A DNA stretch of 64,000 nucleotides, from contig AZLU01000190.1 of NCBI GenBank assembly GCA_002224055.1, positions 1-64,000 on the forward strand, in the 5' to 3' direction. Position 1 is the stretch's first letter. Every line of letters starts with the position of its first letter. This document shows, piece by piece, positions 35,420-47,675 of the stretch. The translations under genes and the position numbers were made by a program. This DNA is from Pezizomycotina sp. ARF18. Its lineage: Eukaryota; Ascomycota. Below the pieces are notes generated by a model. That model was not told the origin of the DNA, did no database searches, and was given only the letters and a program-made list of their open reading frames with translations.

Positions 35420-37211
35420 CCCCAGAAATTTTTTTTTTTTTTTTTTTTTCCCCTAAGCACGTTTTATTTACCCACAATTTAATCATCCATGTCGATACCA
35501 AGTTAGTTAGCCGTCATATATCCGCGCACTTTCCCACCCTGAGCAATGGTCAGATTCCAGCAAATAAACAGGGAAGTTGAAGTTATTTCTGCAGCATTCA
35601 GGATTAATTTCCCACGCTAATGCAAGGACGAGAGGAGGGGTGGGAAAAGGAAGAGTGTAGAACACAGGACTGGGAATTGGCCTTTGGGTATCCCACACAC
35701 ACACCTGTGACCTTACTAGGTACTGTCAGTATGTACATACGCATCGTATGTAACTTATGTGCTACTTTAAGTTGCTAACTTCCTCTCGGGAGCTCTCTCT
35801 TTTCTGCCTTTTCAACAGAAACCTCGCTACGAAGTCCGATCGGTTTTTATTACTCTGGAGTGGTAGCGTATCATTTAAAAAGACAGAAACCCCGCCCCAT
35901 CTTCGACGGAAACTTTTTTTTTTTTTTTTTTCCGTGCCTCTTTATAAACTTATATATTCTTTAACATTTCTTTTCATTATTAAATACTTGGTCTTTGATT
36001 TTGTCTTCATAATCGGGTTAGATTGTACAACCTTTGAACCCGATCTTTCTTTCCTTTATCGAGATACCGATAACCGTTGCTCGGCCGAGCAGGTACCTTT
36101 TTGATCTCCTTGCAAATCATGGGACTACCATTTCGCAGACGTCTAACGCCGTCATTTACCTGACATACATCCTATTCCTGTAAGAAATTTGATTAGTGGG
36201 CTCGTTGCTCAGGGACGGAATAGGAATCCCTTTCTTGTTTCTGAGGATCTATGACCTGCTTTAGCTAACTTTTAATACCAACGCAGTATCTGCGGTCTCT
36301 TCTATGCATGGCACTATCGCCACCAGTCCAAGGCGGAATTCATTTCTTCCAACAGGACTCAACGGGGTCCGCTAACAGAATTTCCCTTCCAATTTCCCTT
36401 TGTATGCGCCTTCGTTGTTGTAGGGAATAAATTACTGATATTTGATATATTGCCGCTGCCGCCGTCTCAAAAAAACAGCTATTCCGTTGGCGTTGAATTT
36501 TATCGCCAGTGGTGAGTTGTTCAACCTGATATAAAAAAATCCCTGAGACTTGGGCATCAGCGGCAACAGCAACAAAACACACGAGTTTGAAGAAAAACGG
36601 TATCGACCTCGAAACACCTCGACTAGATGTCACCGTCTTCTCTTTGAAGACGTTTGATCCTTGGGAGACACCTGCATCCGAAAAACTAGCCTTTTACTGG
36701 AATTCCCCAGGTTGTGGAGCTTGAAAACAATGGACTTTATCATTTTGCCTTCTGTTCCAGATGAATTCATCCACATTCCGAAGTATCTAGTGAAGTAAGA
36801 GCTTTCGGGAGACTTTGCATCTTACGGAGTAGGTTTTTTTTTATTAAAACTACTTACGTGGCTACACTACGGGTGCTGAGCCGTTTATCTGTAATCTCTG
36901 CGATGAACCCTCCTGGATGCCACACATGACCATTCAAATTTCCAACCAAATGCGAATGGTATTGGCTCAGGGTTTGAAGCGTTTTGGGGGACTTGTGAGG
37001 AGGCTTCTCTCCCTCTTCTTTCATGATGCTTCGAGACCTGCAGGACAGAAGAATCTGGGGATATTAGATTTACTGGCAAAGCTGAGACCTTACCGTTTGA
37101 ACTCGAATCAAGTTAATACTTGCGTGAGAAACGTGTTGCCGCTCTTCGTCTACAACCCTCGAAATCCTCTCGCTCCTCCTCCCTATGTGCCTTTTCTTCA
37201 ATCTTTCTTTC

Positions 37212-38870
37212 ATGACTAACAATAGGCTCGAAATTCTGTTTTTCGTACTCGGCGACAATAAAGGTCTTGGAAGTGGTATTCTTTTCACTTATCCTGATAT
37301 CGGAATAAGGGCCGGTATTCAGGGTATATTGATCTATTCGCTCGCCAGCGCATTACCGATTTTTGCATTTGCGTGGCTTACGCCGATGATCAGAAAGGCT
37401 TCGCCCAATGGTTTTTGCTCACTGAATGGGCCCGGTTAGATCGGCGCGGCCACCGGGTTATATTTGAGCGCTTTGACGTGAGCACTGACATGAATCGTCT
37501 AACTCTAGCCCGGAAATCTAAGAGCTGACCCGACGTCTTCAAAAATAAAATAGTCTTATTACCATGTTCTTGTACATGGTTGCAGAACTTTCCGCGATGA
37601 AAAGCGTCATCAATACGTTGACGGCTTGAACCCACTGGCATTCTTGATCGTGGAGGTCGTTGTAACGACTATTTATACCTGTATTGCCCCCTCCAACCCT
37701 TGACCTAAATGAGATACACATAAGGGCCCGTGAGTTAATTATATATGTAATTTTTGAAGCTTTGGGAGGATTCCGCGTATCGTTCATCACCGACAATCTC
37801 CAGGGTGCGATGGTGCTCTTGCTCGTTGTTATCTGTTCGATTGCCATCGGGACGAAAGTTCACATTGATCCCAAACTGATCGGCCCATCTGGGCTAACGA
37901 AAGGGACCGAGCTTGGTTGGAAGCTTCTTTATATCCTGCCGGTCGCTGTGCTTTTCAACTTTATGTTCCTTTCGCCATTCTGGATGAGAGCTTTCGCTGC
38001 GCGTACCGATAAAGAACTTTATATTGGCGCAAGCTTGGCTGTGTCCTGGGTCTTCATCATCCTTACCGTCGTGGGTTCACAGGTCCCATTGCTGTATGGG
38101 GCCACGGTGTCGACCAGTGGGGTCCCGTAGACGAGTGGAGCTCCGAGTCGTTCTTCTACCTCATCGCCGAGCTACCCGGCTGGGTCATCGGCTTGACGCT
38201 GTGCCTCGTTGCGGCCCTTTCTATCTCGGCATTCGATAGTTTACAGGCCGCCATGGTGTCCACCGCCTCCAACGATATCTTCCGTAACAAGATGAATCTG
38301 ATGTGGATCCGTGTCGCCGTCGTAATTCTCATCATCCCCGTCATCGTGTGCGCTATCAAAGCGGATACAGTATCCTTCAAATCTTCTTGATTTCCGACAT
38401 TGTCAGCGCCGCCGCTATTCCGGTCTTGCTTTTGGGCCTATGGAAGAAATGTATTTTCTGAAGGGGTTCGATATCATCGTTGGCGGGTGCGGCGGAATTC
38501 TTTCGGTGTTTATTTTGGTACTATCTACTACGGATCGGCAAAGGCCGGAGGGCAATTGATCGCCATGACTACGCTGTACGCGGAGGATTGGGGCGTGTTT
38601 GGGGCGTACGTCGCGGCTCCCATTGGTGGGATCTTGTTCGGATTTGCGGCTGCGGCGGTCCGCATTGGCTTCCTCTACGGGAAGGCTAAGGTCAGGGGGG
38701 AACGCTTCGATGCGTTGGATAAACTACCTGCGCTTCCTCAGAACGAAAACACCGAGGGCGGTAGCCGCGAATATGGAACCTCGCCGGCGCGAGGGGACAG
38801 TGAGAACCCGGATGAATCTGTAAACGCGCTAAATGCGGACCAGAAGAATAGTGGTCATAAATTCTTCTGA
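37212..38870 (+). CDS. Sodium:solute symporter family transporter (5' end unresolved)
   Basis: Multi-pass plasma-membrane transporter of the SSF/SLC5 fold; in fungi such proteins include urea (Dur3) and related permeases. The substrate is not predictable here. Seen: GSGILFTYPDIGIRAGIQGI (37273), IYSLASALPIFAFAWLTPMI, then ATGLYLSALT, an intron (about 37481-37563), FLYMVAELSAMKSVINTL, NPLAFLIVEVVVTTIYT, ALGGFRVSFITDNLQGAMVL (37760), LYILPVAVLFNFMFLSPFW, SWVFIILTVVGSQVPLLYG, LVAALSISAFDSLQAAMVS, WIRVAVVILIIPVIVCAIKA and GVFGAYVAAPIGGILFGFAA, with a hydrophilic Asn/Glu tail and stop at 38868-38870. FITDNLQG and SISAFDSLQAAMVST are SSF landmarks. About 10 membrane helices are visible and the first one or two are missing, so upstream exons exist. 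CTAAC plus AG just before 37225 suggests an acceptor there rather than a start at 37212. Confidence 0.8.
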
Positions 38871-39655
38871 TCATGTGCCATGCTGAGAAATAGCGAAGAG
38901 CAACCCCAGAAGGATCAAGGATGATATTAAATATATACATATATATTCGGGGAAGAGCCAGAATGATCATTTTGTCAAAATGAGGAGGATTACCAGCGGG
39001 AGAAACCATAAAGGGGGATAAATACAAGCGGGGGCATTCACCGACAGTAATCGGTAGTATGAAAGTTGACGAAAAAAATGCTATCAAAAAGTTCTGAGAT
39101 GTTATTATGAAAAATGTTGTCGAGTCGATTTTGATGAAATATCTTTTCTCCTTCCTTTTTTACTTATAATTAATACTTAGCGCTCTCTACTCTTTATAAA
39201 GGCAGCATTTTGCATATGAAAAGAGGTTTTCAGAGGAGGGTAATTCCAATAAGAAAATCTACAAGGATATTGCAGGTACTTGCAGATGCTTTCATAGACT
39301 TTACGTCTCAATATGTACATTCTTTCAATATGTCGCAAATACCATACTTGCAAGCGCACACCATCGTTTAGAAATTCCAGAGGCGATATCCAGGATATTT
39401 ATTACAAAGGCTATCCTGAAAAAGAGCCTTGCAGCGCCAATGAATATATACATTAGTACATATGTACAACCATGTAAATGCTTTCTATCTCGGACCACTT
39501 TGCCACCTGCCTCGTATCCCACTTCTCCGAGGCGCTGCATGCAATATCAGAAGGTAGACAGCTTTGCGCTGAAGCAGAGCGACGGCGTTATGGCACAGTA
39601 TCGTCGAGTATATATATATATATATATTCTGGTAAGATGTTTATTTTGAATCTGC
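38871..39655. other. Convergent 3' region, symporter / Mba1-like gene
   Basis: 785 bp between two converging stop codons; no gene recognised. A (TA)n run lies at about 39609-39626. Confidence 0.55.
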
Positions 39656-41015
39656 CTATTCTAGGGATTCTCCTGCAGCTTGCTTGGCTTCCATCCATTC
39701 GATAAGTTTTAGTTGTTCAGCTGTACAAATAAGAAAATTGCATTAGTCATAATATTCACTGGACAACGATCACCACTTAATGTTTCGAGAGAAAAAAAAA
39801 AAAAAAAAAAAAAAACTTACGAGTCGTCTCCTCCGTAGTTCCCCACACTCTCCACGGCCTCCCCTCTCCGACGTTCGTCTGGCAGAGCACAAAGTACTCC
39901 GTCACAACCTTAGGAAGGGGCGCCTTGTAATTTACCGGCGGGCTCCCCTGGGCCCGCGCGTCACCTTCTCTAGGCTTTGCGAGCTTACGATCTTGAAGAC
40001 GACCTGGCGAACGATGACGTTGCTATCCGGCATGGGTACCGTTAGGTCGGAGACTACCTTGAGGGGAGCCATCAGGCGGTGGAAAGTCCAGTGGAGTGCT
40101 TCGTTGTGCGGGCGGGATTTTATCTGCCGGGTGAACTCGTCGACGAGCTCGGGGAGGCAGATTTTGCGGAGTTCTTCGAGGTTACCGCTATAAGTTTTTT
40201 TTCTTGAAGTTAGTATACTGTCAGAAAATGTGTAAGATAGGTGGAAAGAAAGGGGGGGGGGGTTCTGGTAACCTTGCAAGCCACGAGTTCATGTTCCTGT
40301 ACATTGCATAGGCATGGTCTTTGATCATAGTGGTCTTTTGGAGCTTTATATTGTGTCGGAAGCGGAAGTAGTACATCATGGCGGGCCGGAAGACGACCCA
40401 CTTGAATCTCCTCCATTCGAGTTTAAACCGCAGCTTCGGTTCCTTGAAAAGCGACGGTAAGTTGTCACCGGTCGGCATTATGAAGGTATCTTTGAAAATT
40501 CAAAATTTTAAGAAATTCTCGTAGGCATGAGAAAGCATTTATTTTCTTGTGAGTTAGCAAGAACAAAGATATACTATTCTCAAGTGATATACACTTGTAT
40601 GATACTTATTATATTCAACATATACATATATATAGCATTGCCAAGGAAAAAAGAAAGAAAAAAATCGATTGCTGCACTCACGAGGAAACAACATCGAACC
40701 GCCCCTCTCCATCATCTCATCCGTTATACCGATCTTATCGACTTTCCAAGACCTTCCTTGCTCGTCTCGGCCTTTGCGGTATGCCCAGACATGGCCTTCG
40801 GGACCCTTCTGCTGGAGTAGCTGCGCGCGATTATCGGGTTGAGGAGGTTTGCTGCGACATGGTTGGGAAAGTGGTTGCAGTCTCGATAACCGGGTCGGGT
40901 GGTGCATGAGATAAGGCGATTGTATTAGCGGCGAGCCGCGTATCGAGCAGGCCCAATGGCTACCGATTGGTTGCAATCGCCCCAGAGGCGATAGCGCGAC
41001 CGCTTTCGAGGCCAT
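39656..41015 (-). CDS. MBA1: Mba1 / mL45-like mitochondrial ribosome-membrane protein
   Basis: Tim44-fold protein that tethers mitochondrial ribosomes to the inner membrane and aids insertion of Oxa1 substrates. Exon 1 starts MASKAVALSPLGRLQPIGSH, a basic presequence-like stretch with no acidic residue until about residue 60. Exon 2 opens DTFIMPTGDNLPSLFKEPKL (about 40480) and runs RFKLEWRRFKWVVFRPAMMY and DHAYAMYRNMNSWLA. Exon 3: GNLEELRKICLPELVDEF (about 40180), HWTFHRLMAPLKVVSDLTVP, then KVVTEYFVLCQTNVGEGRPW (about 39900). Exon 4: QLKLIEWMEAKQAAGESLE, stop at 39656. The last intron begins GTAAG followed at once by about 26 T. Family wording is close to fungal Mba1/MRPL45. Confidence 0.88.
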
Positions 41016-42891
41016 TGTGGGTTAGGAGGACCGGTGGTGAGGTTCGAGAAAAGACGTTTTTTTGGTGGGTTGACTTCGTTCGAAGTTCTTGTCAATCTAC
41101 CTGCCGAGAAAAAAAAAAGGAAAGAAAAATTTCGCCCAAAGGATCTACTACTACCTATTGCTGAGGCTCTTTTCGTCTCAAAAAATAAAAATAAAAATAA
41201 AAGCTGGGCAGTCAAACATCCATGATCCATCTTATCTTCTGGAGCCTCACGAGACTCGAATGATACTCGTTCGAACAACTTAAAAAAAAATCCACTGGCG
41301 AAGGCCTCTCGGTTCACTGCTCCCTCTTTTTCTTTTCTTGCTTTCTTTTTCAACGCGGAAGCGACTAAACGGAGATTACATACCGGGCGCTGGTGGCCTT
41401 GAAAAGCCTTCTATAAATTTTCATCCTTTCACCATTGGGGGATGAGGTGCAAGAAAAGCCGCGTGGCCCGGTGCTAGGCACTGCCACCAAAGCTTTTCAA
41501 ACCCTCAAGGGGATCTGCTCTGCTTGCTTGCTCCCTCTGCTGCTTAGAATATTAGATACCCTGTAACCCTTTTTATCGCTTTTTTTTTTTTTTTTTTTTT
41601 TTTCCATTCCAGTCGACGACGCGCAAGTTTGTTTCATGAACTTGATTAGGTAGGAAATATTTGAGATACTTAGTATACTTAATTAACTTAAAGCTTGCCT
41701 GAGGCTAATGATATATGCATGCAATCAGAACAGACGTACGCAATCCCGCTCGTCCCTCCTTGGCCAAGAAGCAGTTGAAGTAACCCGGAAGATTAAAAAT
41801 TGGAGGTGTCTCTCTTTTCTTGCAATACTTTTTTCATACTATTAACTGAAGAAAAAAGTACTTGGCAGTAGACCCCTTTCTTTGTGTATATAATAACTAA
41901 AAGAACTTAAGTACATACTTACCGCTATTTCGTCCACTACCACTTACTTCAGCTCCCGTGTATTTCTCGAGGACAATTTCTGTGCCCTTTTAGTATCTCT
42001 ATGATCATTTATTCATACATTTATTTATTTAACCTGTGTCTCGGGAGTTCGACCCTGTACCTCCGAGAAGAACTCTCCACTCTTGGAAAACAGCCTAGAA
42101 CAGCTAGAGGGAGTAACGCCGCTATCCTCTTCTTAGACAGATTCTCTTGTTTCTAGCAGTTAGTAGCAGTTACTTCTTTCAGCGGCAAAAAAGGGAAGGG
42201 GGAAGAACGGCAAAAAAATAATAATAATAATAATACTCTAAATATATAGTTAAGTATATATATATATCTTTTCGTGATCATCCGGATGCTTCCCTCCCCT
42301 CGTGCTCGAGTACATACATATACATACATTGAACCAAAGGTATTCAAGTAACTAAGTACCAGTGGGTAAGTAAGTCTTCCTCCCCACTCTCAATCCCTAA
42401 AAGTATTATTTTCTCTTCTTCGTATATCTCTCAGCCCTCTGCTCTTCCAGGTCGCGATTCCCTTATGAGCCCCCAAATCAAGTTATCCCCCCCAAAAAAA
42501 AAACGCTATCTATCGGTTAAGACAGCCTTTCAAAGTTCGTTTTGTTTTTCCAGATTCTCTGTATTATTGCTTTGTGGCCTCTTTCCTTCTTTTTCTTTCT
42601 TTCTCTCATATTTCTATTCTCTGGTTCGCTTTGTTTTGGTGTGTTGAGCTAGTGGGCGACTTCCTTCTGTTCTTTTTGTTCTAACGATTTCAAATACGTT
42701 TTTCTGCAGTTTGGTAAGGCACTGCCGAACGCTCTCCGTCTCTGGGCCTACTTAATTTTCCCCCCTCACGAATCCCTCCGCCGACAGGCTCCGCTGCACC
42801 ATACTCCATTTTCGCTCTCGTTTTTCCGCTAACCGCCGCCTCTTTCTTTTTTTCGAATCTTCTATCCAGAGAGTAAGCTTCGTTCTCCAAG
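41016..42891. promoter_or_regulatory. Divergent region between the Mba1-like gene and SLA2
   Basis: 1.9 kb between opposite starts. T23 at about 41581-41603, (ATA)n at about 42219-42233, and pyrimidine-rich stretches approaching the SLA2 start (42540-42700), typical of fungal promoters. No open frame is convincing. Confidence 0.5.
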
Positions 42892-45800
42892 ATGGCGTAT
42901 TCCGCGCAACCAGGAATGTGGATATGAACAGGTGAGGAAAGCTCTCCGTCCTGGAACGCCTGGGGAAAAAGAGAAAGCGACCGCCGGGCCTTCCCGCAGC
43001 CTTACCTCCTGTCGCGCGCCGTGCTAACCAACCCTTCAAACAAAAACGGTTAAAATTTTAGACAAGAGTCGGACTTGGCTATTAACATCAAGAAAGCCAC
43101 TAGCATTGGTACGACTGTAACCCTTCTCCTGGCTTTTCCGTAGCACGAGACTGTGCTTTGTATGCTAACCTTCTTTTTCCGTCACGTCCGCTCACAGAGG
43201 AAACTGCTCCAAAACGTACGTGAGAGAGGATGCCAAACCTACTACCGCCTAAAGCCTATAGCCGCGAAACCCGTTTCTCCAGGCTTCCGCCGCTCCGAAA
43301 CTAATTCAACGCTCGTTTTCTCTCTTCTTCTAGGCAAACACGTCCGCAGCTGTATCGTCTACACATGGGACCACAAAAAATTCGGCCTCGTTTTGGTCGG
43401 GAATGAAAGTGTACGGAGATTCCAACCCTCTCTCCCCGCTATTTCCACATTTCGCCTTTACCCCCTGAATAATAGGCGAAAGCAGTTTTCGAACAATGCC
43501 GCGTAACCCGGTAGATCGCGGCTGATTCTACAGAAGTAGTGGGTATTTTGTAGCTGACGTATAAATTTTTTTTTTTTTTTTTGAGCTTAGGCAACCAATT
43601 CTGGCGGACGAAGTGCAAACATTTAAGGCCCTCATCTGTATACACAAAGTTCTCCAGGAAGGCCACCCGGCACGATTCGCGATGCGCAACAGCATACGGG
43701 TTGGTTGGAAAGCCTAACTCGTGGCGTTAGTGGGGACGGATTGAGAGGTACCAAGAGCCATTTTTTTATTCTCCCTCTATAAACGGCTCGCGCAGAGCGT
43801 TGCTGACAAATTTTGAATTTTAAGGATATGGCCCCCTCATTAGAGAATATGTTTACTTCTTGCTCAAGAAGCTTTCGTTTCACCGGCACCATCCCGAGTT
43901 TAACGTAAGGATAGCGCGAAGCCATAACAATTACAAAGGACGACGGAAAGCTCATGTTCAGTACAGGCACCTTCGAGTACGAGGAATATATCAGCTTGAA
44001 GAGTATCAACGATCCGAACGAGGGGTACGATATCTCATATCTCCCATGATCTCCCATGATCTCCCATTTATGTCATTCCATCTTGCTCCTGCATTCCTCT
44101 ATTGATCTCTGACAATATATTTTTACAGTTATGAAACCATCACCGACTTAATGAACCTCCAAGATCAAATCGACACTTTCCAAAAGCTCGTCTTTGCGCC
44201 TTCCGAGGAGGTACGAACAACGAATGCAGGATTGCGTCACTAGTGCCGCTCGTCCAGGAGAGTTATGGGATATACAAGTTCATCACTAGCATGTTGAGGG
44301 CAATGCACCAGAGTAAGGATTCTGACCTTTTTTTGCTAATCAGTGCTCAAGGGTCGCGAGTTTAACTTTTTGTCTTCAGCAACCGGTGACGACGGTGCTT
44401 TGGAGCCGTTGAGAAGTCGTTATGATACTCAGCACTACCGGCTGGTCAAATTTTACTACGAATGTTCAAATCTCCGGTACTTGACGAGCTTGATAACTGT
44501 CCCCAAACTCCCGCAAGAGCCTCCGAATCTCTTATCCGATGACGAAATCCCCGGCAAAACCTCCTCGTCCACCAGCAGAGAAACCATCGTCGCCCACACC
44601 GCCGCCGCCGCCGAAATCACTGGAGCCCGAAAACATTGCCGATTTCTGGACGCAACAGCAGGATCTACAGAAAGAGCGTGATGCTCAGCAGAGGCGTACG
44701 AGGAGGAGCAGAGGAGACTCCGGGATCAACGAGAGGCGGAGCTGCAACAACAGCAAATGCTTGCGATGCAGCAACAACGCGAGTTCGAAGCACAGCAAGC
44801 AGCTCAAGCGGAACAGCAACGGCTTGTTCAGGAGCAATTACTGAGGGATCAATACAACCGAAGGTTCAGGGACGCTTTGCGGAAATGGAACAGGAACTTC
44901 TAAAGATGAGGGGCCAGTATGAGCGAGATCAGCTACTTCTGGAGCAGTACGATAAGGTTTGTTGCCTGCGCTTTTTTTGAGACTTGATGGCTTACAGGAT
45001 AGAGTTGCGCTAATACTTCTGCCTATAGAGAGTCAAAGCTCTAGAAACGGAGCTGCAGAATATGGCGCTGAACAATCAGCAAGCCCAGGCTTCAAAAGAC
45101 GATTTGATCAAATCGCTGCAGGGTTCGTTTATCCTTCGTTTTTTTAAATTTGTTACCATGTGGAATAAAATTGGTCTGAACTTCAATTGCTAATGTGTGC
45201 ATTCGTACGTATAGAGCAGGTCGCTCTTTGGAAGAGCAAATACGAGTCCTTGGCGAAGCTTTACAAGGAACTACGTAACGAGCATCTTGAACTACTTAAG
45301 AACTACAAGTCGATGCAACTGAAAGCCGCGTCTGCGCAAGAAGCCATTGACAAGAAGGAGAAGCTTGAGAGAGAGATGAAGACCAAGAACCTTGAACTTG
45401 CAGACATGATCAGAGAGAGAGATCGCGCGCTCTTCGATCTGGACAGGCTGAAGGGAGTAAGTACAAGACTGCTGGGTCATACAATTGGGAGCTCCTTCTA
45501 ACGTTGCATACTTAATTTTCTAGGGTAATAAGGATGAGCTCGAGAAAGCGCAGCGTGAACTCCGGCTTGCAATTGAGAGAGCAGACAACGCCGAGCGATC
45601 GAAGGGATCCGAGTTCTCAATGATGATTTCGAAACATAACCGAGAGATCGCTGATCTAGAGGAAGCGCTAAAGGTAGTTCCTTCGCTTCTGCTATCCATT
45701 TAGTGGCTTAAACGGGCAAAGGGTGTTAACTTTTCTTTGCAGGCAAAACAACGGCAAATCGACGAAATTTCTCGCGTATAGGAGATCGCGATGGCGACCT

Positions 45801-47675
45801 TGAACGTAAACTCAGAGAGAAGGAAGAAGAGTTAGAAATTCTCCAGGAGGGCATGGACCAGACACTGTTGGAACTCAACGACTTGCGAATAGTAAGCTTA
45901 CCTGTCGTTACTAGCGTATATTGTCGCTATCTTAAGGGAACTCTGCTACGGACTCAAAAGCGGCACGGTGATTCCGACGAGATCGTAGACAAGCAATTGA
46001 CGACCTTGTCCTTGACCAGTTGAAGAAACTGAACGACATCATCGGTTAGTGATTCAAATTATTGTTCTTGAGAATTGTTCGCTGGAAGCTGATGATATGT
46101 TTGTTTTGACAGATTCCGTACTTCAAAGTGGAGTTCAAAGGGTTGACGACGCCCTCTACGAACTCGAGTCTCCCATGCAGGCTGGAAATCAAAGCGCGAA
46201 CAGCAGCGTACCTCCTCTCCCAGCTGGAGAAGGCTGGCCTCAGCGCAACCGAGTTTGCCACATCCTTCAATAACTTCATCGCCGATGGACCGAACGGAGA
46301 CCACTCTCAGATCATCAAGTCCGTTAGCGTTTTCGCAGGCGCTGTCTCCGATGTCCTCGCAAACGCGAAAGGTATCACGCGACTCGCTACCGACGAACGC
46401 AAGAGCGATGCTATCCTCAATGCGGCAAGGTCTAGTGCATCGGCGACTGCCAAATTTTTCAACAGCCTTCTTTCTTTTAGGATCGACGGTTACTCTCCTG
46501 ATCAGAAGACCGATCTCGTGCTTTCGGGTAACCATGACGTCCACCAAAATTTGCAGAAGCTATCCAAGCTCGCCGAAGGCTTTGTTTCCAAGAGCGGCAG
46601 CCTGTCCGCACACCAGGGCGATCTTGGCGACCTTGTCGATCGTGAGCTTGGTAACGCGGCCGCTGCTATCGAGGCTGCAGTGGACAGGCTTACCAAGATG
46701 AGAGCGAAGCCGAAGGACTCCTATTCCACATACACATTGGAGATCCACGAGTAAGTTTTTTTTTTTTAGCCCAAGGCACCTTTAAGAGGAAAAAAATAAA
46801 TATGTATCATCACTAACCTTTCGTTATAAATTTATAGTTCCATCTTGGGAGCCGCCATAGCAGTTACCAATGCCATTGCACAGCTTATCAAAGCCGCGAC
46901 AGATTCCCAGAAAGAAGTGAGTTCTATACTCTAGCTCTTCCGCTCATTTAGCTCGCTAATTATATCTTTTTTCTTTTTTTTTTGCCGTAAGATTGTCGCG
47001 CAAGGCAAAGGAAGCAGCTCCAGGACTGCCTTCTACAAGAGGAACAACAGATGGACGGAAGGTCTCATATCAGCTGCCAAGGCCGTCGCTACTTCCACGA
47101 ACATGCTTATTGAAACCGCCGACGGTGCCATTGACGGCAGGAACAGTCTCGAGCAACTGTTAGTAAACATTAGTTCCCATATATCTTTTCCCCCTTTATA
47201 CTTTGGATTACTTTTTTCGGTGATATTTGCTGACCTCATAAAAAGCATTGTTGCCTCGAACGATGTCGCCGCATCGACTGCTCAGCTTGTCGCTGCTTCT
47301 CGCGTCAAGGCAACGTTTATGTCCAAGACGCAGGATAGGTTGGAGACTGCTTCCAAGGCCGTCACCAGCGCTTGCCGCTCGCTCGTCAAGCAAGTACAGA
47401 AGATCATTGCGGAGAAGAGCGACAAGGAGGCCGAGACTGTGGACTACACGAAGCTCAGTGCACACGAGTTCAAGGTGCAGGAAATGGAACAGCAGGTAAA
47501 TGACAAAATGAAACCTATCGAGCTTCTTTTTTTAAAAAAAAATATACATAGAATAACTATTCAATATATACTAACCTTGTAAACACAATAGGTCGAAATT
47601 TTACAACTCGAGAATGCGCTCTCACAAGCCAGGAGCAGGCTCGGAGAGATGCGCAAGCACTCGTACCTGGAGTGA
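42892..47675 (+). CDS. SLA2: Sla2/End4 endocytic adaptor (HIP1R family)
   Basis: Links clathrin/PIP2 membranes to actin during endocytosis and polar growth; a standard flank of ascomycete MAT loci. It starts MAYSAQPGMW at 42892, then after an intron QESDLAINIKKATSI and the ANTH domain: KHVRSCIVYTWDHK (43339), EVQTFKALI-like and HKVLQEGHP (43640), GYGPLIREYVFLLKKLSFH, EYEEYISLKSINDPNEGY (43980), YDTQHYRLVKFYYECSNLRY (44422). A Pro-rich stretch (44540-44620) leads to QENIADFW-like SLEPENIADFWTQQQDLQKE and a long Gln-rich coiled coil (44640-45900). The I/LWEQ (THATCH) actin-binding module is at 46120-47675: GAAIAVTNAIAQLIKAATDS (46850), KRNNRWTEGLISAAKAVATS (47040), VASNDVAASTAQLVAASRVK (47250). 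It ends ENALSQARSRLGEMRKHSYL, stop at 47673-47675. At least ten introns and several one-base breaks. Confidence 0.96.

Larger units (their letters stand above)
34466..37211. other. Intergenic stretch between the alpha-kinase and symporter genes
   Basis: No recognised gene. It holds a degenerate repeat array (34945-35160), a second copy of the hairpin repeat (35372-35419), T21 near 35429-35449 and T20 near 35912-35931. The 5' exons of the symporter should lie in its right part (36600-37200), but no transmembrane frame is convincing there. Confidence 0.45.

Noticed and set aside
24352-36200. Retroelement or DNA transposon coding sequence in the gene-poor island
   Set aside because: No reverse transcriptase, integrase, RNase H or transposase motif in any frame; only very small non-coding repeats are supported.
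42040-42080. tRNA T-arm-like GGGAGTTCGACCCTG
   Set aside because: No acceptor stem, D-arm or anticodon arm could be folded around it.
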